Shown one piece after another: positions 40,658 through 43,379 of a DNA stretch of 43,379 bases; positions within the stretch are counted from its first letter, which is position 1; every line of letters begins with the position of its first letter. The notes beneath the pieces were generated by a model that was given only the letters and a program-made list of their open reading frames with translations, was not told the DNA's origin and did not search any database. The stretch is from assembly GCA_964438705.1 (NCBI GenBank), contig CAYTKQ010000025.1, positions 1-43,379 on the forward strand, read 5' to 3'. The stretch comes from Christensenella sp964438705 (lineage in GTDB: Bacteria > Bacillota > Clostridia > Christensenellales > Christensenellaceae). The translations under genes and the position numbers were made by a program.

Positions 40658-40930
40658 CTAAGCCGCGAGGAACGCCTTGAACAGCGCACCGAAGCCCCAG
40701 TCCATCAGTCCCACGATCACGGCAAAAATAACCACAAAAACAATCACCGCGAAAGTCGTCTTGAAAAGATCCTGACGCGTGGGCCATGTGACCTTCTTGA
40801 TTTCACCCCAAACATCCTTAAAGAACCGGATCGGGCTGCGTCTTTGTTTTTTATTTTTCTTCTTGGCGAGCTTTTTTTGCTCTTTTAGGTGCTTCTCTCT
40901 TTCCTCGCCCAGCAGCTTGGTCTTAGCCAT
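40658..40930 (-). CDS. secE: Preprotein translocase subunit SecE
   Basis: Essential small subunit of the SecYEG channel. The 90 residues have a basic N-terminal part (KKLAKKKNKKQRRS), the conserved amphipathic helix FFKDVWGEIKKVTWPTRQDL and one membrane segment (about 60-85). This is the single-TM form typical of Gram-positives with a somewhat long N-terminus. It lies between rpmG and nusG, the standard order. Confidence 0.97.
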   Translation of the reverse strand: MAKTKLLGEEREKHLKEQKKLAKKKNKKQRRSPIRFFKDVWGEIKKVTWPTRQDLFKTTFAVIVFVVIFAVIVGLMDWGFGALFKAFLAA

Positions 40931-40948
40931 CGTATCTCCACCTCAAAA

Positions 40949-41098
40949 TTATTTGGTTTCCTTATGTACGGTATGCTTTTTGCAGAATTTGCAATATTTG
41001 GACATCTCGATCCTCTCGGGATCGTTCTTCTTGTTCTTCATGGTGTCATAATTTCTCTGTTTGCATTCCGTGCAAGCAAGCGTGATCTTCGTGCGCAT
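40949..41098 (-). CDS. rpmG: 50S ribosomal protein L33
   Basis: A 49-residue ribosomal protein of the large subunit. It reads MRTKITLACTECKQRNY at the N-terminus and YCKFCKKHTVHKETK at the C-terminus, so it is the zinc-ribbon (C+) form with four cysteines in two CxxC pairs. CGGAGG lies shortly before ATG 41098. First gene of the rpmG-secE-nusG-rplK-rplA operon, with a promoter at 41174-41202. Confidence 0.96.
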   Translation of the reverse strand: MRTKITLACTECKQRNYDTMKNKKNDPERIEMSKYCKFCKKHTVHKETK

Positions 41099-41133
41099 GT
41101 CGCTACCTCCGGTACATTGTTTTTGAGCAATCT

Positions 41134-41158
41134 AAAAAAAGGCACTTCCTGCCTTTTA
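41134..41158 (-). terminator. Leader hairpin with T tract before rpmG (possible attenuator)
   Basis: On the minus strand AAGGCA, a GGAAG loop and TGCCTT form a stem followed by TTTTT. It lies between the promoter and the rpmG start, not at the end of a gene, so it may cause premature termination or be a controlled attenuator. Confidence 0.55.
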
Positions 41159-41173
41159 TCAAGATGCTTTAAT

Positions 41174-41202
41174 ATAATAGCATCAAAACACGGCGCTGTC
41201 AA
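41174..41202 (-). promoter_or_regulatory. Strong promoter of the rpmG-secE-nusG-rplK-rplA operon
   Basis: On the minus strand TTGACA (41202-41197) and TATTAT (41179-41174) are separated by exactly 17 bases, 76 bases before rpmG. Confidence 0.88.
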
Positions 41203-41222
41203 TGATTTTACACTTTTTTTAA

Positions 41223-41246
41223 ACAAAAAAGCGGCTTTTTCAGCCG
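41223..41246 (-). terminator. Terminator after the GT2 glycosyltransferase gene
   Basis: On the minus strand GCGGCT, GAAAA and AGCCGC form a perfect 6-bp GC stem followed by TTTTTT. It lies just after the stop codon of the glycosyltransferase. Confidence 0.9.
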
Positions 41247-41253
41247 CCTCTGC

Positions 41254-42201
41254 TCATTCGTCACGAAGCACGCTCTCAATGATGTATTTCGGTCGGTTTT
41301 TCGTCTCCATATACGCCTTGCCCACATATTCCCCGATGATACCGATTGCGAGGAGCTGTAACCCGCCAAGAAGCCAGATCGACATGATCATGCTCGGCCA
41401 GCCTGAGTTTGCCTGCCCCATAAAATAGATGACCAGCGAATAGATCAGCATCACCAGGCTCACGATAAAAATGATCAGCCCCACACCCATGATCATGCGG
41501 ATGGGCTTGATGGAAAAGGACGTGATCCCGTCAAACGCAAAGCTCAGCATCTTTTTGAGCGGATATTTCGACTCCCCCGCAAAGCGTTCGCCGCGCGAAT
41601 ATTCCACACTTGCCGTCTGATAGCCGATCTGCGGCACAATGCCGCGCAAGAACAGGTTCACCTCACCAAATTCGGCAAGCCCCTCCAGCGCGCGCTTTGA
41701 CATCAGCCGATAGTCCGCGTGATTATAGACGGAATCCACGCCGAAGAATTTCAGTGTTTTATAGAATGCCTGCGCCGTATTGCGCTTAAATCCCGTATCC
41801 GTATCGCGGTTGCTGCGCACGCCGTACACGATGTCGCAGCCCTCTTGATACTTCCTCATGAATTCATCGAGCACCTCGATGTCATCCTGCAAATCCGCAT
41901 CCATGGAAATTGTCACATCGCACATGTCCTTCGCAGTCATCAGCCCGGCAAGAAGCGCGTTCTGGTGCCCGCGGTTGCGCGACAGCTTCACGCCCAGCAC
42001 CTGCGGATGCTCCTTGTGCAATTCTTCGATGATTTCCCACGTTTTGTCTTTTGAGCCGTCATTGACATACATGACGCGGCTGTCAGCAGAAATCAGTCCG
42101 TCCGAAGTCATTCGGTTCAATTTGTCCAGCAAACGTTTTGTCGTCTCATGCAGCACCTCTTCCTCGTTGTAGCACGGCACGACGATGTATAATTTATCCA
42201 T
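41254..42201 (-). CDS. GT2 family glycosyltransferase, GtrB-like
   Basis: A 315-residue membrane-anchored GT2 enzyme of the DPM1/GtrB group. It shows YIVVPCYNEEEVL, the NDGSKDKTW region, the metal-binding MDADLQDD and two C-terminal membrane segments (about 230-255 and 263-290), followed by GKAYMETKNRPKYII. Expected product is a polyprenyl-phosphate sugar for cell-surface modification. AGGAG lies before the ATG. It follows the RbsC-like permease by 37 bases and ends at a terminator, so it is separate from the ribosomal operon. It is a paralogue of the enzyme at 11384-12358. Confidence 0.9.
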   Translation of the reverse strand: MDKLYIVVPCYNEEEVLHETTKRLLDKLNRMTSDGLISADSRVMYVNDGSKDKTWEIIEELHKEHPQVLGVKLSRNRGHQNALLAGLMTAKDMCDVTISMDADLQDDIEVLDEFMRKYQEGCDIVYGVRSNRDTDTGFKRNTAQAFYKTLKFFGVDSVYNHADYRLMSKRALEGLAEFGEVNLFLRGIVPQIGYQTASVEYSRGERFAGESKYPLKKMLSFAFDGITSFSIKPIRMIMGVGLIIFIVSLVMLIYSLVIYFMGQANSGWPSMIMSIWLLGGLQLLAIGIIGEYVGKAYMETKNRPKYIIESVLRDE

Positions 42202-42238
42202 CCATCTTTTCTCCTGCGTTTATTTCCTTTTTATCTTA

Positions 42239-43183
42239 CTATATTATCCTTGACGTATCAAGGGCCATGCGTTCCTGCCAAAGTTTTCGCCCCGTCGCAA
42301 ACCATGCCATAGTTACCATGATAACCGCAAATATCAGATTGACAATCAGCTGCAAAAACGAATTCATGCCCATAATAACCAGTGCATTTTGCGTCACACA
42401 CCATGCAAACGCCGGTACGAGGACATACAGTACAGGAAATATGCGATTGTCAAACGCCCTGCTTGCGTACAACGCCGCCGCCGCAAACGCGATATAAAGC
42501 TCATAGTTCCCCACAGAGGACACAAGCACCGCACGGATGCGTGACACCAAAAATACCGCAACCACCGCCCCAATTACCGCAGACACGACATATGCCAGCA
42601 CATAGCATGGATTCTTTTCCCCTTTTTGGCGCTGCGCAAAAGGCGTTCCCAGACGCGAAAAGAAAACCAGAAAAAATATGGGCAAAACAATTGCTACCAT
42701 AAACAGGTATGCACCAAAAGGCGTATGTGCAACGCTCGGTGCGTTATCAAGCATATACGGAGGCATCCGCGACGCATCGACGAGCTTCCATAGAACAAAA
42801 CATAAGACCAGTGTGAAGATCGAAACGGGAATCGGTGTATATTGCGCAATCACGCCGTTGAGCGCACCGATCCCGATTGCGACTGCCAGGGCAACCGCAA
42901 AGCCGGTCTCCCATCCATAGCCTTGCTCCAAAAATTGTCTCATGATCACCATGGCCAGCCCAGTCATCGCACCGATGGAAAAATCCGGTCCTTTTGCCCG
43001 CACGGTGAGCGCCACTGCGCTGCCGATTGCCGCAAACATCGCGAACTGAATCCATACGTTGCTCGCATTCACCATAGAAAAAAACACTGGCGCAAACACT
43101 CCGCAACAGAGCATTGCAGCAATGATCGCCACCACAGGCAATATTCCCGCGCCCGTATTCAAAAAAGTTGTTTTTTGATTCAT
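42239..43183 (-). CDS. RbsC-like ABC permease, unpartnered
   Basis: A 314-residue membrane protein with about eight to ten hydrophobic segments, similar to the branched-chain/ribose permease family (BPD_transp_2). The family-like segments are RAKGPDFSIGAMTGLAMVI, comparable to the GIDLSVG motif of RbsC, then GALNGVIAQYTPIPVSIFTL. No ATP-binding or substrate-binding partner is adjacent; the next gene is a glycosyltransferase. Start 43183 is preferred because AGGGG lies 7 bases upstream, against ATG 43189, where the spacing would be about 1. It may work with remote partners or have taken a new role. Confidence in the fold is good, in function low. Confidence 0.78.
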   Translation of the reverse strand: MNQKTTFLNTGAGILPVVAIIAAMLCCGVFAPVFFSMVNASNVWIQFAMFAAIGSAVALTVRAKGPDFSIGAMTGLAMVIMRQFLEQGYGWETGFAVALAVAIGIGALNGVIAQYTPIPVSIFTLVLCFVLWKLVDASRMPPYMLDNAPSVAHTPFGAYLFMVAIVLPIFFLVFFSRLGTPFAQRQKGEKNPCYVLAYVVSAVIGAVVAVFLVSRIRAVLVSSVGNYELYIAFAAAALYASRAFDNRIFPVLYVLVPAFAWCVTQNALVIMGMNSFLQLIVNLIFAVIMVTMAWFATGRKLWQERMALDTSRII

Positions 43184-43240
43184 ATCCATACCCCTTTTGC
43201 CTTTTACCCTATCACATCATAGCATAAATCGTCGCAACAG

Positions 43241-43273
43241 AAAAGAGAACGGCACAGATACCGTTCTCTTTTT
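43241..43273. terminator. Bidirectional terminator after tuf
   Basis: AGAGAACGG (43244-43252) and CCGTTCTCT (43261-43269) form a perfect 9-bp stem with an 8-base loop, flanked by A and T runs. It ends the tuf transcript and separates it from the permease gene. Confidence 0.92.
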
Positions 43274-43296
43274 GTCAATTGATAACCGAGCCTGGT

Positions 43297-43379
43297 TTAT
43301 TCGATGACCCCGGATACAACGCCTGAGCCAACCGTTCTGCCGCCCTCGCGGATTGCGAAGCGCAGGCCTTCCTCGATCG
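43297..43379 (-). CDS. tuf: Elongation factor Tu, 3' end only
   Basis: The window edge cuts this gene; only about 26 C-terminal codons are present. They read RFAIREGGRTVGSGVV and end in IE before the stop, which is the invariant end of EF-Tu domain 3. The terminator at 43241-43273 follows. EF-Tu delivers aminoacyl-tRNA to the ribosome. Its place upstream of the rpmG-secE-nusG region is a frequent Bacillota arrangement. Confidence 0.93.
   Translation of the reverse strand, partial: IEEGLRFAIREGGRTVGSGVVSGVIE

Overview
The window reads as chromosomal DNA of a Bacillota (Firmicutes) bacterium, most likely an anaerobic or gut Clostridia member. The evidence is strong AGGAGG-type ribosome binding sites, sigma-A-like promoters, an AgrC/AgrA-type two-component system, the DUF2975 plus small-HTH pair, the short class-3 prolyl-tRNA synthetase and an rpmG-secE-nusG-rplK-rplA cluster. 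I cannot name a species. No rRNA, tRNA, CRISPR array, transposase or phage gene was seen.

Layout. (1) 1-4.1 kb: a 1,329-residue PAS/GGDEF/GAF-like/EAL signalling protein with two degenerate GGDEF domains and an intact EAL domain. (2) 4.1-6.6 kb, minus strand: a nitroreductase, a flavodoxin and proS. (3) 6.8-9.95 kb, minus: a vitamin B12 ABC importer (btuF-btuC-btuD order) behind a clear cobalamin riboswitch and promoter. (4) 10-12.4 kb, minus: an AT-rich pair, a polytopic membrane protein and a GtrB-like glycosyltransferase. (5) 12.4-19.7 kb, plus: an arginine/carbamoyl-phosphate cluster argC-argB-argD, carB and a GNAT gene, preceded by two ARG-box-like operators on the promoter. argJ, argF and carA are absent. 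(6) 19.8-23.9 kb, plus: a small membrane protein, an aldose-1-epimerase-like protein, DUF2975 plus HTH, and a DUF4153/4173-like membrane protein. (7) 23.9-28.6 kb, minus: a membrane protein, a catalase, and a LytTR response regulator, AgrC-like kinase and coiled-coil protein operon. (8) 28.8-35.7 kb, minus: a pilus-like operon (transglutaminase-like lipoprotein, PilC/GspF, four small single-TM pilin-like or DUF4860-like proteins, PilT-like ATPase, BTAD regulator), followed by two small paralogous proteins of unknown function. (9) 35.8-38.6 kb, minus: a large secreted protein with six tandem repeats. (10) 38.8-43.4 kb, minus: rplA, rplK, nusG, secE, rpmG, then a GT2 glycosyltransferase, a lone RbsC-like permease, and the 3' end of tuf at the window edge.

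Most interesting items. The first is the pilus-like operon, which has a PilT-type ATPase but no PilB, no prepilin peptidase and no PilM/N/O. It sits next to a BTAD regulator and a paralogous pair of small NATWQG-motif proteins. The promoter of that pair carries a 9-bp direct repeat exactly at the -35 position, a good candidate operator for the adjacent BTAD regulator. The second is a GC-rich interspersed repeat present twice (14.5 kb and 22.0 kb). The copies share a 118-bp identical core and hairpins, each lies just upstream of a gene, and one lies inside the arg operon. Functional links between these parts are inference; the sequence features are seen directly.
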